Source: Larus michahellis (Eukaryota; Chordata; Aves; Charadriiformes; Laridae). From it: a DNA stretch of 64,000 nucleotides. This document shows positions 44,182-57,508 of the stretch, one piece after another. The DNA lies in contig NC_133898.1 in assembly GCF_964199755.1 (NCBI RefSeq), positions 130,260,224 through 130,324,223 of the forward strand, read 5' to 3'. The notes beneath the pieces were generated by a model. The model made no database searches. It worked only from the letters and a program-made list of their open reading frames with translations, and was not told where the DNA came from. Both the position numbers and the translations under genes were made by a program. Each line of letters opens with the position of its first letter. Positions within the stretch are counted from its first letter, which is position 1.

Positions 44182-44240
44182 ATATACGTATATATGTGTG
44201 TGTGTCAAATGTGCGTGTGTGTGTATATATATATAAAAAA
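44182..44240. repeat. Compound TA/TG microsatellite
   Basis: TATACGTATATATGTGTGTG and later GTGCGTGTGTGTGTATATAT, an alternating purine-pyrimidine tract with Z-DNA potential. It gives artefactual short frames. Confidence 0.9.
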
Positions 44241-47200
44241 AGAGTAATAGACCTAGTGAGTTCTAGTAGCAAGATGGTAAATATGAACAAAAATGATGCT
44301 TTGTTTACTTTTGTGGAGATGCGCTGTCCCGTTGCAGTTCAGAGGTTGCAATGATCTGCCGGCAGAATATTTCAGCAAACGTGTGTGGGTTCTGAACTCT
44401 TTCTGCTGTGGCCATCAGCTTGCTTATACAAGAGAAAGTAAAAAATAGGCGTTATGTATGGAAGTGTACGTAGTATGTGGTGCATCTCTAGCTATATCCC
44501 TCGGCCTCTTGCAGAGCAGCAGGGAGAGCAACATTGAAAACCAGGGAAAAATGGATGCAAAGCCACAAATTTGCAGAGGAGCTTGGTAAGCGGTGTAGTA
44601 TCCGCAGCTTTGCAGCGCTGTTTTGCGAAAATGATTAAAGTTCAAGTTGCCACTTAGGGGGACAAACAGCTCTTGATGGTAGATAATAAACAGTAGTAAC
44701 TTTGGCAATAGTGCACCTGGCTCAAAGCCGATGGGCATGATGAAATGTTAAGTCTCAACTTATTTGCTCAAGATGGGTATCTGTTGTTTGAAACGTGTTG
44801 CCAAACAATATGGCAGCACAAATCCTCGCTTCCAAAACAAATAGGCTTCCTGAGAGGCGAGCGGGGCGTTTGGCTCTTCCGAAGGCAGGCCTTTTACTTC
44901 TTGTTCGCGACGGGCCGACTTTGATTTTTTAGCGTGCGTGTTTTCCCCGAGCCTTGCCCTCTGATAATGCTACGACACATGCTCACAACTGCATGACTAA
45001 TTCATACAATTAGTCATACACTTCCACTGTAGATTTATTGGAGCAGTATCACTGTCATTCTCACGTTGTAAAAGTCTGCGTTTGGGAACATGTGCCCTCT
45101 GTTGACTTCTCTTGGGTCTCTCGGCGTGGCTGTTGGGTGGGCTGTTACAAATATTTGAGGCCTTTGGGGTTATTAGGCTTACTTAATTATATAAGCATAT
45201 TTTCAAGGAGCAGATCTGTTGGAGATCAGCACCTTGTTGCTTGCTAATCTGAGGGGGGTAATTTGCATGAGACTTTGCAGGGATTGCCAGAAATGAAGGT
45301 GTGAGTGCTACTACTAAAAATATCCCGTCTCCTGCATAAATAGCTTGCCAGTTGAAAAACAGTATATTTTGTATAAGGAAACTATTTATATGACGAGTTA
45401 TTCTTGTTTTGCTTGGTTGACTGTGTTTCTTTGAAGCGTGGTTCTTATCTCTTTGATCAAAGAGGAGGAATAAAAAAAAATAGTTATAAAAGTAAGATTC
45501 TGCCTTTAAAGACAGGATTCTAAGGAGGAAGGGCTTGGATTAACAGGTAAATATTTTAACCAGGTATTCCTGAAAGGCCAATGCGGTGTGTAACACCCTG
45601 TAGCATGTGACCGCCGCTTCTACATACGAGCTTTAAGCGCTGGCAGACACAAACAAGCAACTTTTATTGGCGGTTCTGTGTTATTTGTCTCGCTGCAGCA
45701 TCCAGGAACCCCAGGCACGGCCCGGGTTTGCAGTGGGGTGGGAGTGAGGCAAAACCAGAGCAAAAATGGAGTCTGCTTCCAAAAAATCCCAGCCTAAACC
45801 TAAAGAGGTGGAAGAGTTGTGACGGGGAAGCAGCTGGATGGTGGTGGGCAGCAGGAGAGCTGGTAGTATTAGCAGCCTAATCTTGATGGTTTTGGGTTTA
45901 TTTTTTTAATAACGTTGCAGCGAACCAGCGCTTGGTGGTCTGTTGGGAGGTGAGTGCCTGCTGTCGTGCTGCCGGTGCCTGGCCGAGCCCTCTGCTTGCC
46001 TCCCCGCTGCCCGTCGGAGCCGTGGTGGGCGAGGGAGGATTCGCAGGAGCAGCTCTGCTGATGGGTCTGAGAACAGCCAGGAGCTTTAACCTCTTCCCCT
46101 GGCGCAGCAGGATCTGGAATAGGATGTTTGCCTGTAGCTGCAATATTAAAAATTATGGCTTGCTTGTAAACGGCTTCAACTCTTTGCATACCTAGCCTTG
46201 CACATGTGAGTCAGGGTGATGCAGAACAGGTTTTTTACCACCACGGCAACATCTACGTGTAAAGTTGACCATTTTAAATGCTGTGGCTTTGCTGTGGGAC
46301 AAGCTTTAAAGCGCTCATAGGCCCGGTCTGGGTATAAAGGATGTGTCAGCACCATGCGCTTTACCTGGGCTCCTGTCATTTACAAAGGAAAAGACTGCTG
46401 AACTGGTTTGGAGGTTCTTTAAGCCTGAACTAATTTACCTGGCTGGGAATGTAGGTTAGAAACTAGGCTTCGCTTGGCTTTGGGCTAGCGCCAGTACACT
46501 CCGCAGGGAAAATGCAGGCTAAATGGCTTCTGCGCTGATAATCCTGCAATACTGTTCCTACTGTTTCCCCTGAAAAGATAGGTAGGTTCTCGTGCGGTTG
46601 ACCCAATTGACTGGGAAGTAACTCCAACGCATCTCAGCACAAGGAGCAGCGGGATGTTTCCCTGAGGTGTCCTTGGGTGAGCGGGGAAAAAGCCAGGATG
46701 GGTTTTTGTGCGCAGACCTTGCGGTGGGAATCCTCGACTCAAGTGCTCGGGTCCGATGGACAGGGTTGTGTGGCCTAAACTAGGTAGATTTGTTAACCAA
46801 CTTAGGTAAATCTGCACATAGATATTCTTAAATCTGTTTAAACCTGCTTACTGGTTTATTATGTTCTGTAAGCTGTGGCAAGCTGTCCTGGCGGTCGTGT
46901 TTAAACCAGTTTGTGTCCGTGCAGAGATTTGCTGTGATTTAGTGAAGCTGATGCAAGTTGGTGAGTTACAGGAAGGTGATCTAGGAAAGGAAAACAGTGC
47001 GGTGAATATGTAAGTCAACAGTTTGCCAACTTGCCTTGGTTAGTGAACTCTACAGTATCCATATTTTGCTCTAAGGATCCACAATCTGGATCATCTCAAA
47101 GCTGATCAGTGGAGGGGCTCTTAAATGCCTTTGTATTTTTCCGCAGAGGGAAAAGATCCTGAAGCGGTAGGTCCTGTTTTAAACGAGTGTCAGAAATGTC

Positions 47201-50200
47201 CCAGTCAAGGCTGATCCTGCAACTAGCTATTTTGGAACACAAATCATTAAAAAGTCTATTTTGAGCTATTTATGTTTATTTTGTGTTTACTTTTAATTAT
47301 CTATCATGGAATGTGCAATGAAACAACCTCAAAACAGTGTTTCTTTGGCTTAACTCCCCCCCCCCCTTTTTAATGTGACATCTGAAATCCCAGGGGTCTC
47401 AATTTTTTTGGATTTTCAGAGTGTGAAGTCTTAAAAAATAGGCAATATGCCAGGCAAGGCAAGAAGTAGGCTTGTTTCTTGTATTTGTGTGATGAAATTA
47501 TGAATGAGGAACTGTTTAAAACCCAAACAAATCAGTAGCTTTCCTACAGATGTGAAATTCACATTGTGAATGGAGGGTGAAGTTTAGAATCACATCATTT
47601 GGGATCAAATTATATTAAAGGGTATCACACAATATGGAAATGGTTAGGCGTTGATAACGTTATACCCCTAATGTTAGTGATTTCTCCTGTCTGCAGCATA
47701 CGCTGTCTTGGGAAATAAGGGCCTTGGGAGGGGAGAGAGATTCCAACCCACAGCACGGTGGTCCACTCCAGATGGTTTCAGAATGGTGTTTGCTGTTTCT
47801 ATAATTAAAAAACCCCCACCCAGTAAGTATTGTAATCTTTCAGTAAAACTGCACTGAGAGTTTAACAATGAAAACCGAAAATCTTGTTCTCTTTTCTTTT
47901 TCTGTTAAGGTTGTATAACTCCCAGATCGAAGAAATAGGAGAGAAAAGCTCTGAACCTTTCAGACCGTTAAATCAGATTCATATGTAAATTGTACAAGAA
48001 ATCTCACAGCTCAGACTCCTTAACTTCTCTTTCTTCTTATTTCTTGTGAATACCACCCGTAGTACCTATCCTCCCTCTTTTCTTCTCTCCCCCAGAGACT
48101 GTATTTTGCTCTTAATCTGAGACTTTGCGTCCGGTTTTATCAACATACTTCCAAGGTCTTGGATAAATTGAGAGATTGAATAAATTGAGCTTTTTAGTGG
48201 AAGTGCTAGTCAGCCTCTGTCTTTGAAGTTTTTTTTTAACAAAAGTCTGACTAACCTGAAAAGGATTTTGACGCGTGCTTGTGAGCAGTTATTTTAAACC
48301 ATACTGGAAAAATGGTGCGTGAAAATAAACAACTAGCTGGAATTGAACCTGTTGCAGCCTGGGTGTGTAAGCTCGATCCCCTTGTCTTTCATTTGTTTCT
48401 TAAATGTGATTGCTGACAAGATGAGTCCTGGGTCTTCCCACTAATTCTGTAAACAGTCGGCAGCTACGCTACCTGTTTCTTTTTTACGAGCAGAGATTTC
48501 CAAGCAGAGCTTTAGCAGGGAAGCTTGGCAGGATGAGTTCACCAGCCTTTCTTCCATGCTCCAGTTGCGAATGGCGCTCAGCTGAAAGGTGAATACCAGA
48601 CAAGTATTTTTTAACGATGGAAGATGCTGCGTTAGGGTTGAAGGAATGATAACTGGACACTCTGGAAACATTTATAGTAGAAACATTTACAGTGGAACCC
48701 AATAGATCATGCTCTATTCTTACAGGACGTGTAAGTTCAAATTTAATAATGGATTCCTGCATGCACAGTAGTGTTGGTTATGAAACTTGAGCATTTACAG
48801 TGTGCTTGTGTCTCAACTCACTGTAAAGTTGAGCACAAAGTCCCAATGTGTACTGGAATGTAATTAGTGTGAAGCGTAATTTGCTATTGTATGAATAGTT
48901 AGAATTTCTTGGAATGGGGCTGATGTGTAAAATACCTCTGTTCGCGTCTCCAAATGTCATTTCAAGAATGTTGGTTTATGGAATAAGTGAGAGCCGCTGG
49001 TGAAGGGTCAGGTGAAACACCGTGTTGTATGTGGGCCTCTGACTCACAGGGCAGGAATAAGGACTGAAACTAGCTCTGCCTTTGGCAGCACGTAACTCTT
49101 GTTTTCTTAGAAATTAAGGTTATGAAAATCCAGCGTTTTAGAATATGCTTTATGTTTCTACTGTTCGTGAGCTTTCTTGGTCCTCTTTCAACTGTATCCT
49201 ATTGTCCTAGCAAATATTTTTCTATAGAGGTCGTTTTTAAGTCGTCTTTGTGAAAAAACTTCTATGTGAATTTTCCCTGGGTGCCTGAAATCGCATTCCC
49301 AGATCCATATTTTAGTGTAATCAGATTTCCTTCAGTGGATATTCCACACTGGAGGCATAGTGGAAGTTGTGGGATCCCAGCACCTCTGACAGCTAGATTA
49401 ATAGTTATGTCCTTAACCTTTAAAACAGTTTACCTAGACTTGACGGACTTGGCATGAAGCTCTGTGCTTTTGAAGATGCAATGGTGGTAATCCCTTTGAA
49501 GGCCCAAAATAAATGAAAAAAAAGCTTTAATGAATTTAAAAATGCCATTGAAAATAGCATTTGGCCTGATTTTACGCTTCTGTTGTTGTTGGAAACGGAA
49601 ATGATACTGTATATACAAAGCTCGCTGTATGGAAAATAACTATCTGGTAAATACACTTTAATCTAGTTTATTTTTCAAATGTAGTGAAAATGGAAAAATA
49701 AACTACCTAGATTCTTTTAATTAAATCTGTTTCCATGTGACATAATGTGATAATTTAATATAGTTTTCTGATTTTTTTTTTTTGTGGGTGAAATATGTTT
49801 CAATATAGCGTATAAAACCCCGTACGGTTTGATATTGGAGACTAGAACCAAAACCTGGGAAGTTCCATTAAACAAGAAGCTATTTCATTTGTAAAGCTTA
49901 ACATTCAAAAGTTAGGAAAAACAGATGCAACTGTAATTATAATTTTGTAGCCACATGATGTTTTTCCATAGATTCTCTGACTTATTCACTGTATGGGTTG
50001 GACTAACAAAGTGGAACGGATTAAGGTTGCACAGATGATCATAAATCTGTTACTCTATAATTTTTAGTGCTTGATTTTGCAACCTACTTAATTTTCTTCT
50101 AATGTTTTTAGACGATAAGCTGCTTTATGACATTCATTTTTGATACGAATGGAGTGTCGCACATGTATTGGCTACTTTTTGTAATGCCCCTGCAAGACAA

Positions 50201-50671
50201 AGAAATATTATTTCAATTTTTGCGCTCATTTTTCCAAGTGAATAAAACAGAATCGCAGCAATTGGATAATTTGCCCAAGTAGCAGGGTGTTAGTGAAAGG
50301 TAAAAGGCACAAGTACCCGGTGCACTCGGCTGCTCTGGTTGTAGATGTGGATTTATTAAATTGGGTGCAACTTTCCTAGAATGTGCCAGCAAACCTCAAG
50401 AGGTTTGGCTCCAGCAGTGTCTGCGTCATCGACAAGTAGCTCTGATGACAGGCATCTGATGGCTTTCGTTCTGTAGAGCGAGGTTCCCAAACTGTGGTGT
50501 GCGTACACTCATGGTATGCAAACTGCTTCAAAACGTGGTATTTTGCGACGTGAAGGCAGTAATTCCTGATGCTGAATGTGAGCAAGTGATTGCGGGAGCC
50601 TTGGTGGAGGTGGGTCCTCGTGGTGGCTCTCAGGGGTTGTCAACATGTGCAAAGAGCCATAAAATTGTAGT

Positions 50672-50942
50672 CATAGGATGAGGGGTAACAGTTTTAAACT
50701 GAAAGAGGGAAGATTGAGATGAGATACTGTGAAGAAATTCTTTGGTGTGAGGGGGTGAGCCCCTGGCCCAGGTTGCCCAGAGAAGCTGTGGCTGCCCCAT
50801 CCCTGGAGGGGTTCAAGGCCAGGTTGGCCGGGGCTTGGAGCAACCTGGGCTGGTGGGAGGTGTCCCTGCCCAGGGCAGGGGGTGGCACTGGGTGGGCTTT
50901 AAGGTCCCTTCCAACCCAAACTATTCTATGATTCTCTGAAAA
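50672..50942 (+). mobile_element. CR1 LINE, 3' fragment
   Basis: From CATAGGATGAGGGGTAACAG through GGTTGCCCAGAGAAGCTGTG to ATTCTATGATTCTCTGA. It is about 270 bp and of the young subfamily (shared CTGGGCTGGTGGGAGGTGTC). Confidence 0.95.
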
Positions 50943-53900
50943 TTGGGGTTTGCAGGTGTGTTTGCACTTCTGATTGAGATTGTGGAGGAGTGAGGATGGA
51001 GGCGGTGGATGAGGATGTGCGTCGAGTCCTGCTTTGGGAAGCTGGGGTGAGCGTGGAAGATGGGGAGCAAAGGTTTTGGCATTTAGTGTTAGGGAGATGG
51101 TGCGGTGTCATAGGTTGGTCAGGCCAGGTCAGCATGGCTTTGGGTGCAGAAAGAGAATGTTTTTATGGCCGGGTTTGTGGAGAATGCAGTTTTTTAGTTG
51201 GGGACAGCACCGGGGTTTTCATTTCAGGGTGCAGAAAGGTTGATGACCAAGTCCTGCCGGGGAGAAATGTCAGGAAGGGAGAATCTGGTTTGGGAACCTG
51301 AGCGCGTGCATATGTCGCTAAAAAAAAGCAGAAAAGTGTTGCTGCTGGTCGCCTCCGAAAAAACTGCAGCCTTCGTTCCCAAACTTAGAACAGCCCAGCT
51401 TGTCGCTGTGGTTGTTGACTTGCTTATAGGTGTGCGTGCATGGTGCTACGTGCAAGGAGAGCTGGATTCCTGAATTCCTCCTCTTGCCACAGAATGTATG
51501 ATTACAGAGATACCGCGGACTTCTTGAAAACAGTATTAAATAACTTCTGAAGGCTTTTTAAGGAGGTATTTTAAAAACAAGAGGCACGCTTTTACTCTCG
51601 GGTTTCCTCCTGGATGCTGGAAAATACCTACGTTTGGTAATTCATACGTTTCGCATGCAACTGGTGGGGCTCGAAATAAACTCTTTGGGGTTTGTAAAAA
51701 CAGTTTAAATGAATCCAGTTAAACAAGATTTAAGTTTCATAGCAGAGGTTTAAAGTGCGAGGGGAAAATACACAGAACCGCCATTAAAAATTAAAAAAAA
51801 AAAAAGCAACAACCCCCCCAAAGAATACTAGCCTGGAAATGTTTTCCTCCCTCGGTGCTGCCTGTTAAATTCTGCTGATGGGGGAAACTTCGATATTAAA
51901 ATTCCCGGAGGCTGCTGCAGTTGGGTGTTTGGCAGCGTCGCCCTGTTAGGGCTATTGCACCATTCCGTCTGCCCTCGGAGTCGTGTCTTGCTGCGAATTT
52001 AGGCACCTTTGAGAACTCCTGCTTGTTGAAACAAAGCCCCTCGCTGTCTGGAGACTGCTGCGGACTTTTCCCAAGGGTAAGCACCATCTCCGAGGAGCAG
52101 GAAATTATGCCCATTTCACAGATCAGCACAGGCTCGTCCAGCTTGCCACAGGGAAATTCGGAGATCCAGTATTTGACCCTTGCATCTGCATTTACTCTTT
52201 GAACACTTGGTCTCCAGCATTTAGCTTTTGGTTTAAATTGTCTAAATCCAATATAGCAATATGATTTTAATTTGTTTACTAAGAGAGTTCTTCAGATAGG
52301 CCTCCCGAAGTGCGAGGAATACGAAACAACTGCTACTTGAAGGCAGAAGAGCTGAGTTTGTTTCAAGCTGTTTAAAAGCCTCCAGTTCAGAGATAAGTGC
52401 GTATTCTACAGCCCGATCAGCAAGTTATAATGAGATTTAGAGCACTAAATGAGTTCTCTCCTAACCCACGGAATGATGCATGTGGCTCAGCGCAGAGCTA
52501 TTGTTCTCATCAGCCCTTGCTGGTGAAATAATTTAGGAAATTGTGATATGCTGCAAACTGGATTTAATCAGCAAGTAGTTTCCACCTTCAGAAGATGACT
52601 TAAGTAGATAGAAGGCATTTCTCAATGTCCGCAAAGGTTTCTGCGCAAGGAGAGTAGTCCTTGTGTTCCTAGCAGTGAAAAAGGGCTATCTGGAACTTCA
52701 AACACGTGAACAGGCTGTAGGATTAAGTGTTCTCTGTTGTGATGAGTGGAAGTTACGTCTTCCAAGTGCTGGAAATTTCTAAAAGGCTGTTCTGTTTCTC
52801 CATCAGTAGAAGATAATGGCAGAGTACAAGCGAGGAAGGGTCATGGGATGCATACAAAGACGGAGAGCAGGAGAGCTGCTTCTTACCTGTTGAGCAGTGA
52901 AAAGGAGATGGTCTTTACAAAAATGCTGATAGGATCCCTGTAGATCGATCCACCGGTGGCAGGATGGTTGTTCACTGGCAGGGTGGAGCGGAAGCATCAA
53001 TCGTTTTGATTCTAACCCAAATGTATCTGAAGGATTTTAATTTGTCTTCAGGTGGTGGCAGAGGTTCCTCTCCTAATCCAGCAGTTGCATACAGCTGGTT
53101 CTTGAAATTCTTATAATGTGGTCTCGAGAGCAACGTGTGGTAGAGGTGGAATAAACCGGCATTGCACCTGGGGGAAGACACTGCCACGCTTTCAAGGGGA
53201 TTAGATCACTTGCGTAGAAAGGTCAGGCTTCAGTGGCTGTAGATTTATATCATCAAGACTCCTTGTCTGAGCCTTGAGCTCTTTCCATCCCCCTGTTCAC
53301 AGCAGATTGTCAAAACTGAAGATGCTCGTTCTCCTCTTGTGCAGCCAGTGGTGTTTCCAGAGATGTTTGGTTTTTTTTTTTTTTTCCTTGACTATTGAAG
53401 CCAAGCTTTGTTTATTCCAGACTCGTTTCCTGCTTTGCTGTATAAAGCTACCACACACTCCGCTCAAGGTCCCTGAAAATGTTACGAGTAGTCTTATCTC
53501 TGTAAGCTCCTTGAATACATCGCAGGTTTTGTGTACCTGGCCATTTTGAACTTCATCTTCATTTAAAAAAAAAAAAAAAAAAAAAGAAATAAAAGCCCTT
53601 ATCCTTTTTTTTTTTTTTTTTTTTCCTCTGAAATGACCTATGAGAATTCTCATGTGGGAGAAAATTAGTTTGCCTGTACTCAGAGACCTGGCTGGCTGAT
53701 GCACAGGCACAGATTTGCTAAAGAAACAGAACTCGGAAACGCAGCAGCTAGTTAGACTGAAATCACTAGATATTGCTGACTATAGAATAATTTATCTTTT
53801 TTTAATATTTTTTTTTTTTTCCTCTCACTGGTGGGTAGAGCTCTCAGGCCTCATTTTTAGTACTTATTTCAGTCATTTATGTTATGAAATGGTAAAAGGA

Positions 53901-56900
53901 TTATCAAAACGTTGTCCGTGAAGTCAGTATAGAAGGCTCTGAACGAGCCGGTGATTGCTTGTTCTCAGACTGAGGATATGCTGATGGTTGCTAAAGAACA
54001 TTTTATGTTTCATTGGTTTGAAACCTGATTTTTTTTTTTTTTGGCTTAAATAATTCGCTTGTCCTCCTTCTTGATTTTACTCCTATCAAAAATTAACAGG
54101 TATGTCAATTCCCTGTGTGGAGGATTGATTAGCCGATCGCAAAGCACTTTGAACGTAACTGCAAAACATTACTAAGGTAACTTAACTCAAAGTCCTCACT
54201 TCTTGAAGGGAGAAGAGTTGAACTTGCCTCCCCCTTCTGCCCTCCCCAGGAGGCTTTGCCCTGCCTGCGCTCCCCGAGAGTTATCCTCTTGCTGCCGTGG
54301 GTGAAGACTCAGCTGAATCCTTCTGAAGGATTTTTGGCGTACCGAAGGACTGGAATTCTCCCGAAAAATCTCGTGCTTGTTAGAGAGAGGAAAGTCTCTA
54401 TAAAATACTGTCTTTGCACTGGCTTTGAAATCACAACTGCTCCTGCTGGGCTTCTGAGATAGACTTGAAAAGGCATCTTGGCTTGCATTATAGGTTAACC
54501 CAAATAAACGTTTAGTTAGTAATAGCAGTAATTAGTATTTATAATGAGGTAGTAACAGGCAACCTGAATTAGCCCAAGCTCCCATTGTGCCTGCAACTAA
54601 ACAAACAAATAAGCTACTTAGGGAGGGACTGCCGTGATTCAAGTATATTTGTCATTTCTTGTCTTCCCTCTGAAAAGTCTTGTAATGTGATATTTAGTAG
54701 CTTTTTTTTAGTCATGTAAGCACAATATTTAATAATATATGCTGTGTGTGTTTTGCTTACCTTGATTCCTGTTGGGCTGATACACCCAAGCTGTGTTTAA
54801 GTTTTGTCTTCGACTGCCTTTAAATTCAAATAATCCTCGTTGCAAGTAGTGGCAGACTTCTGTCACGTAAGAACTTGGAGGCTACAGTCTCTTTGTAATA
54901 ATAAGACTGTAGTCTGTTTATTGCTGGCATGCTCGTGATTAAGGATTTTCAGACTAAAAGTGTATCAGCAGTTTTCATAGGCATGAAATGTTGAGGTAAT
55001 AAATATTTGAGTAACGATTTAGTGTATATTTACAGTAAAAAAAAAAAGTTAAGGAAAAAAGGCTGGAAACCCTCCTGTTTTCTCAAACATGTAATATTAC
55101 TTACCCTCTTTTCATTTTCAGTTCTAGCTGCGCTTTTTTCTATTTTTTAGCATGAATCAGTTTTGGACTATGGGTCTTACACAGCCACACCAGTTTACCA
55201 AAAGTTTTGAGGAAATAATATTTCAATATTTAGGCTTTTGTTATGAAAATTGCTTTGGGTGAGCTGTCTGTGTTCCACAATAGACCCCTGGTGGAGTCAA
55301 CCGTGAGCTGGGCAAATGCAGCCGTCGCTGTATCCACGTAATTGTAAAATATGGCTTTCGTATTTGTGTTTTAATGGGAATTTGTTCAGCTGCTACCTAG
55401 CCGCTTCTTTAATATGTGCTGCATAAGTAGTGGGAAGTATTTTAATAGGGAACTCGAGCGTTATTAACTATTTTTCATGTAAGCCTCATTTATTGAAGCT
55501 GGTGGTATCTGTTAAGCAGCGTTCACTTGCAGCCTGTCCCAGATGAGTAGTTTATGTTGGTGGCATGGAGGTCGAAATATTTAAGAATGTACATAAAAAC
55601 TGTTGCCTAAATAACGTCAGTACCTTTTCAGTGCAGAGAAGCCAGAATTTTCAACTCCTCTCTGGCACTGCTTTGATGCCTGTAAATACTATTGCGCGAT
55701 TATATATTGTTTTTGTTGCATCAGGACACTCATCTTAGAGCGAAGGCTGGATTTGGCTTGAGCATTGGTCAGCGGCTCAGGATTTTTTCCTGCCCTCATC
55801 ATTCATTTTACGGTCTGATACTTGAGTTGTTGCTCTGAGTTTGAAATTCTATGAATTGCTCCATTGTTTTTTTTCTATAGCCCTTGCAGCTATGGTGGTT
55901 GAGTTTCACAATCATTAAATTAATTTGAATTTATTTTTAGTATCTCTTGTGAGATACGAAAGTACTGCCGTTTCTGTTTGATAGATTAAAGGCTTCTGGA
56001 GTTCAGGGCCAACTTGGGAAATTCAACTGTAGAGGTATTTTGGTTGTTAGTCTGATAGACTCTCTGGGGCTGTTAGATATTCGGTGTGTGGTGTTTTTCC
56101 CCCCACAACACTCCTTCAACCAAAAACGGAAAAAAAGTCCAAACCAACTTCAGAGGCAGAAGTTTCAGCCATCAAATCTGGAAAAAAAAATTCCGAAAAA
56201 GCTGAATTACAGGAGAGCAGTGGGAAGGTGTTAGAATGGAAATTGTGAAAAGTCAGGGTGTGTAAACAAATGGACACTAGGAATTAACAGTTTCATACAT
56301 CAGTTTATTTGGGAGTCATCGTGATGTATTTCTGTGGTGTAAGTGGTGAAGTTCACTGTCTCCACAGAATTACTCTCAGATTCTCAAGGAAGAGTGGTTT
56401 TTTTTTTCCTGATTTGGCTTAACTGGATTCAGTTGAGATCTCAGGGGATGTTTATGGCAGAGCTGAAGACAGATCCAGGGTTTTCCTGATGTGTAACCCT
56501 GTGTTTTAACCACAAAACGATCCTTTCCAGTCAGCACAGATACTGGACCTTTTAATCCAAAGTTAAACCTGTGGAGCGAGTTGTGACAGTAGCAAAACGT
56601 CCTTGCTTTTTTGTGGTGGTTCCCCCCAGAAAAGGGATCGTTATACATTGAAAAGTCTCTGGTGCCTGTTGAGGTGTGTATATTTAATAATGATGTTTTG
56701 AAAAAAGAAATACTGTAGTCCTTGAGTTGTGCTCTCTACTTCTATTGCTGTGGCAATACCTAAAGAAGAAATACCTTTTTTAATAAAAGAAACCAATGTT
56801 TATTTTCCTTGATGTACTGGCATGATCTCCAGTGTTGATGGAGAGCTCTAGTTCCTAATGAAGCCATTAAGACGCTGCCAGTAATTAGCATCTTTTAAAA

Positions 56901-57174
56901 ATCTGGTTTTGCATTTGAATATCGCTTTATCAACAAGCGTACTGAGAGAGGAGGCTGCTGGGTGCGCTTTGGCAGCCGGGGTGGAGAGGAAGGAGTTTTC
57001 CTCAAGTGCGGCTTGAGTGAAGTTGATCAGCGGAGCGTGGACTGACGAACTCGCCCGTGCTTGTGCACGTGGGGTAGTGGTTAATGGTTCCACCTTGCTC
57101 GTGGCGGACACTTGATGACTTAGAAATGTTGATTATGGCTGATGTAACTGTACCAGGGAAGAAAGCAGTGTTAA
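50943..57174 (+). other. Probable intron, central part
   Basis: AT-rich, essentially repeat-free. One exon-like site stands out: a long polypyrimidine acceptor (CCCCCTTCTGCCCTCCCCAG) at about 54231-54250, followed by an open frame to a weak donor near 54300. It is insufficient for a call. Homopolymer tracts occur at 53371-53387 (T), 53565-53624 (A then T) and 54030-54042 (T). Confidence 0.4.
53565..53624. repeat. Inverted poly(A)/poly(T) pair
   Basis: Twenty-one A (53565-53585), a 19-base spacer, and twenty T (53605-53624). As RNA this could form a hairpin of about 20 A-U pairs; as DNA, a small cruciform. Confidence 0.9.
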
Positions 57175-57508
57175 CATAGAATCGCAGAATGGTTTGGGTG
57201 GGAAGGGACCTTAAAGCCCAGCCAGTGCCACCCCCTGCCCTGGGCAGGGACACCTCCCACCAGCCCAGGTTGCTCCAAGCCCTGGCCAACCTGGCCTTGA
57301 ACCCCTCCAGGGATGGGGCAGCCACAGCTTCTCTGGTCAACCTGGGCCAGGGGCTCACCCCCCTCACACCAAAGAATTTCTTCCCAATATCTCATCTAAA
57401 TCCACGCTCTTTCAGTGTAAAACCCTTCCCCCTCGTCCCATGGCTCCCCTCCCTGCTCCAGAGTCCCTCCCCAGCTTTCCTGGAGCCCCTTTAGGGACTG
57501 GAAGGCTG
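57175..57508 (-). mobile_element. CR1 LINE, 3' fragment
   Basis: Plus strand: CATAGAATCGCAGAATGGTT, GGGAAGGGACCTTAAAGCCC, CAGGGATGGGGCAGCCACAG, to AGCCCCTTTAGGGACTGGAA. Minus orientation, young subfamily, 5'-truncated at the AAAGCTGGGGAGGGACTC block. Confidence 0.95.

Larger units (their letters stand above)
43672..50671 (+). other. Probable intron of the CpG-island gene, left part
   Basis: AT-richer, repeat-poor sequence with no exon I can support. Short low-complexity tracts only, listed separately. Pre-mRNA would be transcribed left to right if the promoter call is right. Confidence 0.4.
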
